Shown here piece by piece: positions 15,298 to 25,232 of a stretch of DNA of 33,772 nt; position 1 is the stretch's first letter, and the number at the start of each line of letters is the position of its first letter. Location of the stretch: the NCBI RefSeq assembly GCF_020172665.1, contig NZ_CP083985.1, positions 1,861,098-1,894,869 on the forward strand, in the 5' to 3' direction. The DNA is from [Mycobacterium] zoologicum. GTDB lineage: Bacteria > Actinomycetota > Actinomycetes > Mycobacteriales > Mycobacteriaceae. The translations under genes and the position numbers were made by a program. Under the pieces are notes generated by a model, which saw nothing but the letters and a program-made list of their open reading frames with translations, was not told where the DNA came from and searched no databases.

Positions 15298-16716
15298 TTA
15301 CTGAACCGCCCGATTCAGCTTGCGCAGCGCGGGCCGCAGCGCCGCCCGGCTCTGCGCGGCGAGGTCGGCCTCGCGGGCATACAGCAGCCCGTAGGTGAAG
15401 GTGTCCTGGCCGGCGGCCGCCGCGATATCGGCCTGCTGAACCAGATGCGCCCGGCTCACCACACTGTCCTGATGGTCGCCGAGCAGGGTCTGAATCGTCT
15501 TCGCTCGCTTGGCGATCTTCTTCTCATTGGCTGCTGCGGCGGCGTAGCGCAGCCGCTTGGCGGCCTTGCGGATCCGGTGCAGTGCCGCGTCGTGGTCGGC
15601 AGCCGTCTTGGCGGCCTTCACCGCCTTGCGAAGCCGCCGGTAGGCGATGTCCACGGTGGCGTACCGCTCGGCGGCCGGTGCGCTGACCAGGTCGTCGAGG
15701 CCGTCGAGCAGCCGGAAGTACCGCGGCGAACGCATCGCGGCCAGGCTGCGCCGCCGTCCCGACTGGTAGCGGCGCAGCGAGCCGTCGACCAGCCGTTCGC
15801 CCACCGGCCCGCGGACCAGCTCTGGCGACAGCTCGTCGAGCGCCTGCTGATAGCGCTGGGCCAGGACCTCGGCGTCGCGGGCGCCTCCCAGCACCGCACC
15901 CAGTTCCTGCAGTTCGCCGAGCAGCGGGGCGTGGGCCGCCTCCTCGCCGTGCAACAGGCTGCGAATCCGTCGGATCGTCACCCGCATCTGATGAACCGCG
16001 TCGTCGGCGTTGGCGCGCACCGCGCGATCGGCGACCAGCAGTTGCTCGATCTGCTCGGCCAGTGCCCGATGCAGGAGGTCGCTCGGGTGGGCGACCACCG
16101 ACGGCGTGCCGAGCACCCTGGCCAGTTTGGAGCCGTATCCGGCCGGCCTGGCACCGGTGTCGAGCAGCCGATTGCTCAGCCGTTCCAGCAGCTCGAGGTC
16201 CCCGCTGCCCAGTTCCAGTTCCCACTCCCGCCAGTGCTGTTCGGCTCGTTCGTGCTCGGCGCCTTCGGTCGACGCGATGACCTGGTCGTCGCAGAACTCG
16301 GCCAGCACCTCACCTCGATCGTCGCGCAGCACCACGACGCTGCGAGCGGTACCGATTTGGGCGACCGGTGCCAGCGGCCGATCCCTGACGATCGCCATCA
16401 CCACGTCGAGCAGCTCGTCCGGAACCTCCGGGCTCAGGGGTGCGCGCACCTCGGTGCGGGTCGCCGGCCCGGCCGGAAGTTTGAGGTGCCAGCCGGCGTC
16501 GGGACCGCCGGTGCGCCGGCGCAACGTGATCCGTCGTGCCGCCAGGTCGTGGCCGGGCGTATCGAAGTACACGGCCGCAAGTGCCTGTGCCGGCAACTGC
16601 TCGACTCGGGCGACCCCGGCGATGCCGTCGAAGGACGGCGAGATCGCCGACGCGTCAACGTCGAACTTGCGTTCCACCTCGCGAAACCGAGAGGTGCTCG
16701 GGTCGGTTGCAGGCAC
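15298..16716 (-). CDS. CYTH and CHAD domain protein (Rv2226-like)
   Basis: This is a 472-residue two-domain protein. The N-terminal CYTH (triphosphate tunnel) domain runs from about 12 to 205, starting with the EVERKF (E-x-E-x-K) signature and with basic strand RRITLRRRTGG and WHLKLP. The C-terminal CHAD domain runs from about 215 to 460, with conserved histidines and arginines in DAVHQMRVTIRRIRS and LHRIRKAAKRLRY. CHAD domains bind polyphosphate and CYTH domains hydrolyse triphosphates, so a role in polyphosphate or triphosphate metabolism is likely. The GTG at 16716 is used. It follows panB by 72 bases on the same strand, with a hairpin between them. Confidence 0.93.
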   Translation of the reverse strand: MPATDPSTSRFREVERKFDVDASAISPSFDGIAGVARVEQLPAQALAAVYFDTPGHDLAARRITLRRRTGGPDAGWHLKLPAGPATRTEVRAPLSPEVPDELLDVVMAIVRDRPLAPVAQIGTARSVVVLRDDRGEVLAEFCDDQVIASTEGAEHERAEQHWREWELELGSGDLELLERLSNRLLDTGARPAGYGSKLARVLGTPSVVAHPSDLLHRALAEQIEQLLVADRAVRANADDAVHQMRVTIRRIRSLLHGEEAAHAPLLGELQELGAVLGGARDAEVLAQRYQQALDELSPELVRGPVGERLVDGSLRRYQSGRRRSLAAMRSPRYFRLLDGLDDLVSAPAAERYATVDIAYRRLRKAVKAAKTAADHDAALHRIRKAAKRLRYAAAAANEKKIAKRAKTIQTLLGDHQDSVVSRAHLVQQADIAAAAGQDTFTYGLLYAREADLAAQSRAALRPALRKLNRAVQ

Positions 16717-16733
16717 GGGCCCAGCCTGTCATA

Positions 16734-16748
16734 TCCGGGCCGCCCGGA
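16734..16748 (-). terminator. Small hairpin between panB and the CYTH/CHAD gene
   Basis: TCCGGG (16734-16739) and CCCGGA (16743-16748) form a perfect 6-base stem with a 3-base loop in the 72-base gap downstream of panB. No T-tract follows directly. It could attenuate readthrough from panB, but this is a weak call. Confidence 0.3.
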
Positions 16749-16788
16749 CACTGCGTTGCGAAAGCAGTCGCTGCAAAAAACAGCCGTT

Positions 16789-17628
16789 CTAGAAGCAGTG
16801 CTCTTCGGCCGGGAAGGTTCCGGCCGCCACGTCGGCGGCGTAGTTCGTTGCCGCGCGGTGCAATTCGCCGCCCACGTCCCCGAAGCGTTTGACGAACCGG
16901 GCGGTCTTGCCGCTGGTCATCCCGGCCATGTCCTGCCACACCAGAACCTGTGCGTCGCAGTTGGGTCCGGCGCCGATCCCGACGGTGGGGATGGTCAGTT
17001 TGCCGGTGATCTGGGTGGCCAGCTCCGCGGGCACCATCTCCATCACGACCGCGAACGCGCCCGCCTCGGCCACCGCGATCGCATCGTGGATGGTCTGCTC
17101 GGCGGCGTCGCCGCGGCCCTGCACCCGGAACCCGCCCAGGGTGTTGACGCTCTGCGGGGTGAAACCGATGTGTGCCATCACCGGGATACCGGCCGCCGAC
17201 AGCGTCGCGATCTGGTCGGCCACCCGCTCGCCGCCCTCCAACTTGACCGCGTGGGCGCCGCCTTCCTTCATGAACCGGGTGGCCGTCGCCAGCGCCGCCG
17301 CCGGGGAGCCCTCATAGGAGCCGAACGGCAGGTCGGCGATCACCAGCGCGTGCGGGGCGCCGCGCACCACCGCGCGGACCAGCGGGATCAGCTCGTCGAT
17401 GGTGATCGGCACGGTGCTGTCGTAGCCGTAGACCACGTTGGCGGCCGAGTCGCCGACCAGCAGCACCGGGATGCCGGCATCGTCGAAGATCCGAGCGGTG
17501 GAGTAGTCGTAGGCCGTCAGCATCGACCACTTTCGGCCCTCGCCCTTCATCTGCTGCAGATGATGGACGCGGGTCTGCGGTGCGACACGGGTTATTGCGG
17601 TTGAGGAGCCATAGAGCTGCTCAGACAT
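16789..17628 (-). CDS. panB: 3-methyl-2-oxobutanoate hydroxymethyltransferase
   Basis: This 279-residue TIM-barrel enzyme makes ketopantoate from alpha-ketoisovalerate and methylene-tetrahydrofolate, the first committed step of pantothenate and CoA synthesis. Signatures are [36 protein letters not shown] (metal-binding Asp), [15 protein letters not shown], and EMVPAELA with the catalytic Glu. It is within two residues of the length of M. tuberculosis PanB. An AAGGGA ribosome site 7 bases before the ATG at 17628 decides the start. It is divergent from hip1 across a 200-base gap. Confidence 0.96.
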   Translation of the reverse strand: MSEQLYGSSTAITRVAPQTRVHHLQQMKGEGRKWSMLTAYDYSTARIFDDAGIPVLLVGDSAANVVYGYDSTVPITIDELIPLVRAVVRGAPHALVIADLPFGSYEGSPAAALATATRFMKEGGAHAVKLEGGERVADQIATLSAAGIPVMAHIGFTPQSVNTLGGFRVQGRGDAAEQTIHDAIAVAEAGAFAVVMEMVPAELATQITGKLTIPTVGIGAGPNCDAQVLVWQDMAGMTSGKTARFVKRFGDVGGELHRAATNYAADVAAGTFPAEEHCF

Positions 17629-17802
17629 CGGTGTCCCTTGATGGTCGGGTCGATCCTCGAAGCCCAAGACGGGTCTCCGGGTCGTCTGACACAGCCAGTG
17701 TGCCACCCGCGATGACGCAGGTGAACCAGCTGGGGGAGTGGATTTCCTCACACCGGGCCGGCCGACCCGAACTGCTGAGCGCCCCGCTGTCCGGTCGTCG
17801 GT

Positions 17803-17838
17803 GCCTGTGCATGGCACCATGTGGTGTCATGCACAGGC
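17803..17838. repeat. Near-perfect palindrome on the hip1 start codon
   Basis: Arms 17803-17819 and 17822-17838 are reverse complements with a single G/T mismatch (17814 with 17827), around a 2-base centre. As RNA it would be a 17-pair hairpin with one G-U pair, the loop opening slightly. It includes the ATG chosen for hip1 (17829) and the in-frame ATG at 17811. It may be an operator for hip1, or an RNA hairpin limiting its translation. Confidence 0.75.
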
Positions 17839-19370
17839 CCCCCCGTCGCCACGACACCGTGCGCACCACTTTGACCTGCCTCGCGATCGCGATGGTGGCC
17901 GTGACGGTCGGCAGCTGCACCCGGGTGACCCCGGGGCACGCGGTGCCGGCCACGGTTCAGCTCGGCCAGCCGGTCCAGTGGGAGAAGTGCAGGTTCACCG
18001 CCGACACCAACATAAAGGTGCCAGGCGATGCCCAGTGCGGGTTCCTCGGTGTCCCGGTGGACTACAACAACCTCAAGGGTCCGGTCGCCCGGTTGGCCAT
18101 GATCCGGTTCCCGGCCACCAAGGACAAGATCGGTTCGCTGGTGATCAATCCCGGCGGCCCGGGGGAGTCGGGCATCGAAACCGCGGTCAGCCTGGTCACC
18201 TCGCTGCCGCGCCCGGTCCGGGAGCATTTCGACCTGGTGGGCTTCGACCCGCGCGGGGTGGCGTCGTCGCGGCCGGCGGTCTGGTGTAACGACGACAAGG
18301 AGAATGACCGGCTGCGGGCCCTTAATCAGGTCGACTACAGCCCCGAGGGCGTCGAGCGCATCGAGAACGAGACCAAGGACTACGTCGCGCGCTGCCTGGA
18401 GAAGTCCGGCAAGGAGTTCCTGGCCAACATCGGCACTGTCAACGTCGCCCGCGACCTCGACGCGATCCGGGCCGGGCTCGGTGACGACAAGTTGACCTAC
18501 CTGGGCTACTCCTACGGCACCCGGATCGGTGCGGCGTACGCCGAGGCGTTCCCGCAGAACATCCGCGCGATGATCCTCGACGGCGCCGTGGACCCCAACG
18601 CCGACCCGATCGAAGAAGACCTGCGCCAGGCGGAGGCGTTCCAGGGGGCGTTCGACGACTTCGCCAAGGACTGCGCCAAGGACGAGGACTGCCCGTTGGG
18701 CACCGACCCGGCCAAGGCCGTCGATGTCTACCACAGCCTGGTCGACCCGTTGGTGGACAAGCCCGCCAAGACCAAGGACCCGCGCGGGCTGAGCTACAGC
18801 GACGCTATCGTCGGCACCATCATGGCGCTGTACTCGCCGACGTTCTGGACGCACCTCAACGACGGGCTGTCGGATCTGGTCGACGGCCGCGGCGACATCA
18901 TGCTCGGGCTGGCCGACCTGTACATGCGCCGTGACGCAGGCGGCCACTACACCAACGCCACCGACGCCCGGGTGGCGGTCAACTGTGTCGACCAGCCGCC
19001 GATCACCGACCGCGAGAAGGTGATCGACGAGGACCGGCGGTCGCGGGAGGTCGCGCCATTCATGAGCTACGGCAAGTTCACCGGCGACGCACCGCTGGGC
19101 ACCTGTGCGTTCTGGCCGGTGCCGCCGACCACCAAGCCGCACGCCATCTCGGTACCCGACCTGCCGCCGACGATGGTGGTGTCGACCACCCGCGATCCGG
19201 CTACCCCGTATCAGGCCGGAGTGGACCTGGCCAAGCAGCTGCACGGCAGCCTGTTGACGTTCAACGGAACCCAACACACGGTGGTGTTTCAGGGCAACGA
19301 ATGCGTGGACGGCTTCGCCACCCGCTACCTGGTCGAAGGGAGCCTGCCGCCTGCCGGTGCGAAGTGCTGA
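17829..19370 (+). CDS. hip1: Hip1/CaeA-like cell-envelope serine protease
   Basis: This 513-residue secreted alpha/beta hydrolase is very similar to M. tuberculosis Hip1 (Rv2224c, CaeA), a cell-envelope protease that cleaves GroEL2 and shapes innate immune responses. It has a lipoprotein signal (Arg-rich n-region, hydrophobic core, lipobox VGSC with Cys30). The oxyanion region is NPGGPGESG, and the nucleophile is in GYSYGTRIG at Ser228, the same number as in Hip1. The catalytic His is in GTQHTVVFQ near the end, and several paired cysteines are present. M. tuberculosis has a second tandem copy (Rv2223c) that is absent here. ATG 17829 is chosen. In-frame ATG 17811 and GTG 17859 are alternatives, and the first two lie in a palindrome. 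glnA2 begins 20 bases downstream. Confidence 0.93.
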   Translation: MHRPPRRHDTVRTTLTCLAIAMVAVTVGSCTRVTPGHAVPATVQLGQPVQWEKCRFTADTNIKVPGDAQCGFLGVPVDYNNLKGPVARLAMIRFPATKDKIGSLVINPGGPGESGIETAVSLVTSLPRPVREHFDLVGFDPRGVASSRPAVWCNDDKENDRLRALNQVDYSPEGVERIENETKDYVARCLEKSGKEFLANIGTVNVARDLDAIRAGLGDDKLTYLGYSYGTRIGAAYAEAFPQNIRAMILDGAVDPNADPIEEDLRQAEAFQGAFDDFAKDCAKDEDCPLGTDPAKAVDVYHSLVDPLVDKPAKTKDPRGLSYSDAIVGTIMALYSPTFWTHLNDGLSDLVDGRGDIMLGLADLYMRRDAGGHYTNATDARVAVNCVDQPPITDREKVIDEDRRSREVAPFMSYGKFTGDAPLGTCAFWPVPPTTKPHAISVPDLPPTMVVSTTRDPATPYQAGVDLAKQLHGSLLTFNGTQHTVVFQGNECVDGFATRYLVEGSLPPAGAKC

Positions 19371-19377
19371 GCGCTGC

Positions 19378-19383
19378 TACGCT
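19378..19383 (+). promoter_or_regulatory. Putative leaderless -10 of glnA2
   Basis: TACGCT fits the TANNNT pattern and ends 7 bases before the glnA2 ATG (19391), with no Shine-Dalgarno in between. Transcription could begin at the start codon, independent of readthrough from hip1. No clear -35 is seen. Confidence 0.4.
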
Positions 19384-19390
19384 TCGCGGT

Positions 19391-20731
19391 ATGGACCGTC
19401 AGAAGGAGTTTGTGCTCCGCACGCTGGAGGAACGCGACATTCGTTTCGTCCGGCTCTGGTTCACCGATGTGCTGGGTTACCTGAAGTCGGTGGCGATCGC
19501 CCCGGCTGAGCTCGAGGGTGCCTTCGAGGAAGGTGTCGGCTTCGACGGCTCGGCGATCGAGGGCTTCGCCCGGGTCTTCGAGTCCGACATGGTCGCTCAT
19601 CCGGATCCGTCCACGTTCCAGCTGCTGCCGTGGACCTCCGATGCCGGCCGGCAGTACTCGGCGCGGATGTTCTGCGACATCACCATGCCGGACGGATCGC
19701 CGGCCTGGGCGTCGTCGCGGCATGTGCTGCGCCGGCAGCTGGCCAAGGCCGGCGAACTGGGCTTCTCCTGCTATGTGCATCCCGAGATCGAGTTCTTCCT
19801 GCTCGAACCCGGCCCCTTCGACGGGTCGACTCCGGTCCCGGCTGACGACGCCGGCTACTTCGACCAGTCGATCCACGGTTCGGCCGCCAACTTCCGCCGC
19901 CACGCGATCGACGCCCTGGAGTCGATGGGCATCTCGGTGGAGTACAGCCACCACGAGAACGCGCCCGGTCAGCAGGAGATCGACCTGCGCTACGCCGACG
20001 CGCTGTCGATGGCCGACAACGTGATGACCTTCCGCTACCTGATCAAGGAGATCGCCCTCAAGGAGGGTGTGCGGGCGTCGTTCATGCCCAAGCCGTTCCG
20101 TGAGCACGCGGGCTCGGCCATGCACACCCACATGAGCCTGTTCGAGGGCGAGGTCAACGCCTTCCACAGCCCTGACGACCCGCTGCAGCTGTCCGGCACC
20201 GCCAAGTCGTTCATCGCCGGGATCCTGGAGCACGCCAACGAGATCAGCGCGGTCACCAACCAGTGGGTGAACTCCTACAAGCGCCTGATCCACGGCGGGG
20301 AGGCTCCGACCGCGGCATCATGGGGCGCGTCGAACCGCTCCGCGCTGGTGCGGGTGCCGATGTACAGCCCGCACAAGACGTCGTCGCGTCGTGTCGAGGT
20401 GCGCAGTCCGGACTCGGCGTGCAACCCGTACTTGACATTCGCCGTGCTGCTGGCCGCCGGCCTGCGCGGGGTGGAGAAGGGCTACGAACTGGGCCCGGAG
20501 GCCGAGGACAACGTGTGGGCGCTGACGCCCGAGGAGCGCCGGGCGATGGGCTACAAGGAGCTGCCCGGCACCCTGGAGCGCGCGCTGAGCGAGATGGAGA
20601 ACTCCGAGTTGGTCGCAGAAGCGCTGGGGGAGCAGGTCTTCGACTTCTTCTTGCGTAATAAGCGCCAGGAATGGGCCAACTACCGCAGCCACGTCACCCC
20701 CTACGAGCTGCAGAACTACCTGGCGCTCTAG
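19391..20731 (+). CDS. glnA2: Glutamine synthetase GlnA2
   Basis: This 446-residue type I glutamine synthetase has the same length as M. tuberculosis GlnA2. Motifs are [17 protein letters not shown], the metal-binding HPEIEFFL, the ATP-binding [18 protein letters not shown], and the glutamate-binding NRSALVRVP. Where GlnA1 has the adenylylated Tyr, this protein reads NVWALTPEE with Trp, so it should not be controlled by GlnE. In mycobacteria GlnA1 carries most of the glutamine synthesis and GlnA2 has a minor, non-essential role. It is followed after 13 bases by glnE. Confidence 0.96.
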   Translation: MDRQKEFVLRTLEERDIRFVRLWFTDVLGYLKSVAIAPAELEGAFEEGVGFDGSAIEGFARVFESDMVAHPDPSTFQLLPWTSDAGRQYSARMFCDITMPDGSPAWASSRHVLRRQLAKAGELGFSCYVHPEIEFFLLEPGPFDGSTPVPADDAGYFDQSIHGSAANFRRHAIDALESMGISVEYSHHENAPGQQEIDLRYADALSMADNVMTFRYLIKEIALKEGVRASFMPKPFREHAGSAMHTHMSLFEGEVNAFHSPDDPLQLSGTAKSFIAGILEHANEISAVTNQWVNSYKRLIHGGEAPTAASWGASNRSALVRVPMYSPHKTSSRRVEVRSPDSACNPYLTFAVLLAAGLRGVEKGYELGPEAEDNVWALTPEERRAMGYKELPGTLERALSEMENSELVAEALGEQVFDFFLRNKRQEWANYRSHVTPYELQNYLAL

Positions 20732-20744
20732 TCCCGGACGCCTC

Positions 20745-23738
20745 GTGGCCTACCCCGCAGCGCAGCGCCGCAAGCTGCCCAGCGTCGGGCGGCTCGGTCT
20801 GGTCGACCGGTACGCCACCGCGGACCTGACCCAATTGGGTTGGTACAGCTCCTACACCCAGGCGAACGTCGAGGTGCTGTGGGCGCTGTCGCGCGCCCCC
20901 GACGCCGACGCCGCCCTGCGCACCCTGGTTCGGCTGGCCGAGGCGCCGGGCATCGACTGGGAGGAGCTGAGCGCGGCGCTGATGGCCGACCGCGGACTGC
21001 GGGGGCGGCTGTTCGGGGTGCTCGGATCCTCACTGGCGCTGGGCGATCACTTGATCACCCACCCGCAGTCCTGGAAGCTGCTGGCCAGTACCGACGCCGA
21101 CGACGGGCTGATCACCCTACCGACCGCCGAAGAGCTGCGAAAGCTGTTCTGCGACTGCGTTACCCAGACCACCGACGGTGCCTACGTCGAGCGGCTGCGG
21201 GCGCTCTACCGGGACCGGTTGATGGTGCTGGCGGCGACGGACCTGTCATCCACCGTCGTCGAGAGCCTGCCGGGGCTGCCGTTCACCGCCGTCGGGGAAC
21301 ACCTGTCCGACCTAGCTGACGCCGCACTGGCCGCCGCGCTGCAGGTGGCCGAGATACTGGTGTGTGCCGGCGAGCCCGCCCCGCGGCTGGCGGTGATCGC
21401 CATGGGTAAATGCGGTGCGCGGGAACTGAATTACGTCAGCGACGTTGATGTCATCTTCGTGGCAGAAGAGGTCGACGCGCTCAGCGTGCGGGTGGCCGGA
21501 GAGCTGATGGCGGTGGCCGGCGAGGCATTCTTCGAGGTGGATGCCGGGCTGCGGCCCGAAGGCCGCAACGGTGCGCTGGTGCGAACCCTTGAGTCGCACC
21601 TGGCCTATTACCAGCGGTGGGCTAAGACCTGGGAGTTCCAGGCCCTGCTCAAGGCGCGTCCCGCGGCCGGTGACCCCGAGTTGGGCCGGGCCTACGCCGA
21701 CGCGCTGCTGCCGATGGTGTGGACGGCCTGCGAGCGTGAGGATTTCGTCGTCGACGTACAGGCCATGCGTCGCCGGGTCGCACAACTGGTACCGGCCGAG
21801 ATCCGAACCCGCGAGATCAAGCTGGGCGCGGGGGGCCTACGCGATGTGGAGTTCGCCGTGCAGCTGCTGCAGCTGGTGCACGGCCGCGCAGACCAGTCGT
21901 TGCACGTGGCGTCCACCGTCGATGCGCTGGCTGCGCTGGGGGCCGGCGGGTACATCGGCCGCGAGGACTCCGCCGACCTGACCGCGTCGTATGAGTTCCT
22001 GCGGCTGCTGGAACACCGATTGCAGCTGCAGCGGCTCAAACGCACCCACATGCTGCCGCCGCCCGACGACGACGAGGCATTGCGCTGGCTGGCCCGTGCC
22101 GCCCACATTCGTCCCGACGCCCGGCACGACGCGCTGGGTGTGCTGCGCGAGGAGCTCAAGGCGCAGAACGGTCGGGTCTCACGGCTGCACGCCAAGCTGT
22201 TCTATCAGCCTCTTCTGGAGTCGGTCGGCCCGGCGGCGCTCGAGCTGGCCGGCGGATTGACGCCCGGCGCGGCCGGCCGGCAGCTGGCCGCCCTGGGCTA
22301 CGAGGCGCCGGAGAACGCGCTGTCGCATCTGGCAGCGCTGACCAATCAGAGTGGCCGGCGCGGGCGGGTGCAGACGGTGCTGCTGCCCAAGCTGCTGTAC
22401 TGGCTGTCGGACACCCCCAACCCCGATGCCGGGCTGCTGGCCTACCGGCGGCTCAGCGAGGCACTGGCCGCGCAGCGCTGGTATCTGAGCACCTTGCGTG
22501 ACAGCAGTGCCGTCGCCAAACGACTGATGCGGGTGCTGGGCACCTCGGCGTACGTCCCGGAACTGTTGATGCGGGCCCCGGATGTCCTGCAGGCCTACGG
22601 TGACGGTCCGGCCGGGCCCAAGCTGCTCGAGACCAGCCCGGACGCGGTGGCGCGGGCACTGCTCGCCTCGGTGGCCCGCTACCCCGACCCGGTGCGCGCC
22701 ATCGCCGTCGCCCGCAGCCTGCGCCGCTACGAGCTGGCTCGGGTCGCCTCGGCGGACCTGCTCGGCATGCTCGACGTGACCGACATCTGCCGCGCGCTGA
22801 CCGCGGTATGGGTGGCGGTGCTACAGGCCTCCTTGGACGCGATCATCCGGGTCAACTTGCCCGACGAGCAGCAGGCCCCGGCCCGGATCGCGGTCATCGC
22901 GATGGGCCGCCTCGGCGGTCGCGAGCTCGGCTACGGCTCGGATGCCGACGTGATGTTCGTCTGTGAACCTGTCGAGGGCGTGGGCGACGCCGACGCGGTG
23001 CGCTGGGCGACCCTGATCGCCGAGCAGGTCCGGGCGCTGCTGGCCACCGCCAGCGTCGACCCGCCGCTGCAGGTCGACATCAACCTGCGACCCGAGGGCC
23101 GCAACGGGCCGCCGGTACGCACCCTGGCGTCCTATGCGGCCTACTACGCGCAGTGGGCGCAACCCTGGGAGGTCCAGGCGTTGCTGCGCGCCGACTGGGT
23201 CGCCGGCGATGCGGATCTGGGTCGCCGATTCCTGTTGATGGTCGATGACACCCGGTATCCCGACGGCGGGGTGTCCGCCGATGCGGTGCGCGAGATCCGC
23301 CGGGTCAAGGCCCGGGTCGACGCCGAGCGGCTGCCGCGGGGCGCCGATCCCAACACCCACACCAAGCTGGGCCGCGGCGGGCTGGCCGACGTCGAGTGGA
23401 CGGTGCAGTTGCTGCAGTTGCGCCATGCCCATCGTGTACCGGCGTTGCACAACACCTCGACGCTGGAGACCCTGGACGCCATAGCCGCCGCGGAGTTGCT
23501 CGACGAAGGCGATGTGGATCGGCTGCGGCAGGCGTGGCTGACCGCCACTCGGGCCCGTAACGCGCTGGTGCTGGTGCGCGGCAAACCCACCGATCAGTTG
23601 CCGGGCCCGGGGCGTGCGCTCAATGCGGTTGCGGTGGCCGCCGGCTGGCCCGGTGGTGACGGCGGTGAGTTCCTGGACAACTACCTGCGGGTGACGCGGC
23701 GCGCGAAGTCTGTGGTGCGCAAGGTATTCGGAGATTGA
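20745..23738 (+). CDS. glnE: Glutamine synthetase adenylyltransferase/deadenylase
   Basis: This 997-residue bifunctional enzyme adds and removes AMP on GlnA1 Tyr406. It has two nucleotidyltransferase domains. The first has [20 protein letters not shown] (about 218-237) and the second [20 protein letters not shown] (about 717-736), each with the paired aspartates intact. Each is followed by an alpha-helical domain; the N-terminal half is the deadenylase and the C-terminal half the adenylyltransferase. It matches M. tuberculosis GlnE, essential there, along its length. The start is the GTG at 20745, 13 bases after glnA2. The substrate gene glnA1 is about 3.6 kb away on the other strand, separated by accessory genes; in M. 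tuberculosis they are adjacent. Confidence 0.97.
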   Translation: MAYPAAQRRKLPSVGRLGLVDRYATADLTQLGWYSSYTQANVEVLWALSRAPDADAALRTLVRLAEAPGIDWEELSAALMADRGLRGRLFGVLGSSLALGDHLITHPQSWKLLASTDADDGLITLPTAEELRKLFCDCVTQTTDGAYVERLRALYRDRLMVLAATDLSSTVVESLPGLPFTAVGEHLSDLADAALAAALQVAEILVCAGEPAPRLAVIAMGKCGARELNYVSDVDVIFVAEEVDALSVRVAGELMAVAGEAFFEVDAGLRPEGRNGALVRTLESHLAYYQRWAKTWEFQALLKARPAAGDPELGRAYADALLPMVWTACEREDFVVDVQAMRRRVAQLVPAEIRTREIKLGAGGLRDVEFAVQLLQLVHGRADQSLHVASTVDALAALGAGGYIGREDSADLTASYEFLRLLEHRLQLQRLKRTHMLPPPDDDEALRWLARAAHIRPDARHDALGVLREELKAQNGRVSRLHAKLFYQPLLESVGPAALELAGGLTPGAAGRQLAALGYEAPENALSHLAALTNQSGRRGRVQTVLLPKLLYWLSDTPNPDAGLLAYRRLSEALAAQRWYLSTLRDSSAVAKRLMRVLGTSAYVPELLMRAPDVLQAYGDGPAGPKLLETSPDAVARALLASVARYPDPVRAIAVARSLRRYELARVASADLLGMLDVTDICRALTAVWVAVLQASLDAIIRVNLPDEQQAPARIAVIAMGRLGGRELGYGSDADVMFVCEPVEGVGDADAVRWATLIAEQVRALLATASVDPPLQVDINLRPEGRNGPPVRTLASYAAYYAQWAQPWEVQALLRADWVAGDADLGRRFLLMVDDTRYPDGGVSADAVREIRRVKARVDAERLPRGADPNTHTKLGRGGLADVEWTVQLLQLRHAHRVPALHNTSTLETLDAIAAAELLDEGDVDRLRQAWLTATRARNALVLVRGKPTDQLPGPGRALNAVAVAAGWPGGDGGEFLDNYLRVTRRAKSVVRKVFGD

Positions 23739-23750
23739 GGGAGTACATCT

Positions 23751-24512
23751 GTGGTGGATTTCGGAGCGCAGTCAGGCGTGCCGACGATCGGCGCCGACGA
23801 GAGCGAGCAGCTGTTGGCGCGCTACGGCCCGCTGGCGGAGGCGGTACGTGAGCTCATCGATGCCACCATCCGGACCCAGGCCGACGACGCCACGATGCGC
23901 GAGGCCACCACGCAGGTGCGCCAGGTGACCGAGCGGCTGCGCGACGGAATCCTCAGCGACGCACCCGGAATGCGCTATGTCGTCGACGGCCGGCCGCTGG
24001 CATGGGGCAACGCGGTGATCGGCCTGCGCAACCCGATCGCCCCGCCACTGGTGATCGAGCACGGCGGTTCAGCGAGCCTCGACGGAGGAGAGGCGACGCT
24101 GGGACCGCCGCATGAACACGGCGGTTCAGCGAGCCTCGACGGAGGAGAGGCGACGCTGGGACCGCCGCATGAACACGGCGAGAACGGCCACTGCTGGAGC
24201 GACTTTCACCTGGGCGCCGCCTACGAGGGCCCGCCGTCGCTGGTCCACGGCGGCGTGAGTGCGTTGATCCTCGACCATCTGCTCGGCGAGGCCGCCAGTG
24301 AAGGCCTGACCAAACCGCTGTTCACCGGCACCATCACGGTGAAGTACCTGCGTGGCACCCCACTGGGGCCACTGCGGGCCGAAGCCTGGGTGTATCGCCG
24401 AGAGGCCATCAAGACGTATGCCCGCGGCCATATCGCGGACTCCGCCGGGGTCACGGTGGAGGCCGAAGGGGTGTTCATCATCCCGGCTTGGGCTCGCGAA
24501 TCGGTGGAGTGA
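23751..24512 (+). CDS. PaaI-like hotdog thioesterase with in-frame repeat insertion
   Basis: This 253-residue protein is predicted to hydrolyse acyl-CoA. The hotdog core is at about 150-245, with HGGVSALILDHLLGEA as the active-site helix (Asp as catalytic residue), FTGTITVKYLRGTPLG, and EGVFIIPAWA at the end. The N-terminal half is helical and charged. Between the two parts is an exact tandem duplication of 19 residues (HGGSASLDGGEATLGPPHE, 57 bases each), which looks inserted into HGENGHCWSDFHLG. A GAGGGAG ribosome site (23737-23743) lies before the GTG at 23751; the next codon is also GTG. It follows glnE by 12 bases. The substrate is unknown. Confidence 0.88.
   Translation: MVDFGAQSGVPTIGADESEQLLARYGPLAEAVRELIDATIRTQADDATMREATTQVRQVTERLRDGILSDAPGMRYVVDGRPLAWGNAVIGLRNPIAPPLVIEHGGSASLDGGEATLGPPHEHGGSASLDGGEATLGPPHEHGENGHCWSDFHLGAAYEGPPSLVHGGVSALILDHLLGEAASEGLTKPLFTGTITVKYLRGTPLGPLRAEAWVYRREAIKTYARGHIADSAGVTVEAEGVFIIPAWARESVE
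24060..24173 (+). repeat. Two exact 57-bp tandem copies of a REP-like element
   Basis: Copies 24060-24116 and 24117-24173 are identical and in frame. Each can fold: CGGTTCAGCG near the start pairs imperfectly with CGCTGGGACCG near the end, and inside it GCCTC pairs with GAGGC. This palindromic layout resembles short dispersed repeats of mycobacteria (REP or MIRU type). Removing both copies leaves a continuous thioesterase reading frame. Confidence 0.85.
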
Positions 24513-24589
24513 CGGATGCATTCCTGAGGCCGATCCCAATTAAATCTGATATTGTTCTGAAAACTGTCTTGTGATTGGGGGGTGCGTCG

Positions 24590-25210
24590 ATGTCTGGTCG
24601 AGTCGGTTATTCGATGACCGGGGCGGGTCTGATCGGTGGGGTGGCCGCCGTCGCGATGACGCTGGGGCTGGGCGGAGTCGACGCCGGTGCCTCGGATCAG
24701 CAGATCAGCCTCGCTGCCGCCGGTCAGAACGCCGATGCGAGCGACCTGCTGGGGATGGCCAGCACGAACTTCCTCGATGCCAAGGACATCTACACCGGGA
24801 TTGACACCACTGAGCTGTCCGACCAGGTGGCGTCCGCGGTCGAGGCGCTTCATCGCCAGCCCGACATTCTCGACCGGGCGGTGAACATCCTGGACAACCA
24901 CGTGTCGCCGGCCGAAGCGGCCATCCTTTCGCAGTCGGGCTCGATGGCGGAGCTGATCGATCAACTGTTCTTCACGCCGCTCAACCAGCAGTGGGCGGAT
25001 TCCAGCGAGTCGATGCTCACGGCCATGCAGGCGTTCGACGGTGCGGTCACGTCCGGCTCGATACCGGACATCATGGCCGCTGAACTCCAAATACTCGGGG
25101 TCGACTTCTTTCAGGTGATCCCGGCGGCGCTGATGTCCGTTCCCGTCGTATGGATCGGCAGCCTGTTCGACGATGCCGTGTCCGTGTCGGACCTCGGCCT
25201 CCTCTTCTGA
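24590..25210 (+). CDS. Exported mycobacterial protein of unknown function
   Basis: No family is recognised for this 206-residue protein. It has an N-terminal signal-like segment: a short basic start, then GAGLIGGVAAVAMTLGLGG, with possible cleavage after the Ala-Gly-Ala near residue 34. The mature part is acidic and helical, with many Asp/Ala/Ser. A hydrophobic stretch near 175-195 (VIPAALMSVPVVWIGSLF) may contact membrane. The C-terminus is GLLF. It contains no cysteine. The upstream region 24530-24580 is unusually AT-rich for this genome and probably holds the promoter. A run of six G before the ATG may act as ribosome site. It lies in a block absent from M. tuberculosis at this position. 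Confidence 0.78.
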   Translation: MSGRVGYSMTGAGLIGGVAAVAMTLGLGGVDAGASDQQISLAAAGQNADASDLLGMASTNFLDAKDIYTGIDTTELSDQVASAVEALHRQPDILDRAVNILDNHVSPAEAAILSQSGSMAELIDQLFFTPLNQQWADSSESMLTAMQAFDGAVTSGSIPDIMAAELQILGVDFFQVIPAALMSVPVVWIGSLFDDAVSVSDLGLLF

Positions 25211-25232
25211 CCGGCCGGCACGGCACACCTGG

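Noticed and set aside
15249..15317. 13-base direct repeat ACCGCCCGATTCA (15249-15261 and 15305-15317) as an attachment site
   Set aside because: The copies are only 56 bases apart, one is half of a hairpin and the other is inside the CYTH/CHAD coding end; nothing lies between them to be mobilised.
17748..19277. Open frame of 509 codons on the minus strand
   Set aside because: It is entirely antisense to the hip1 gene and its product has the Arg/Val/His-rich look of a shadow frame, with no domain.
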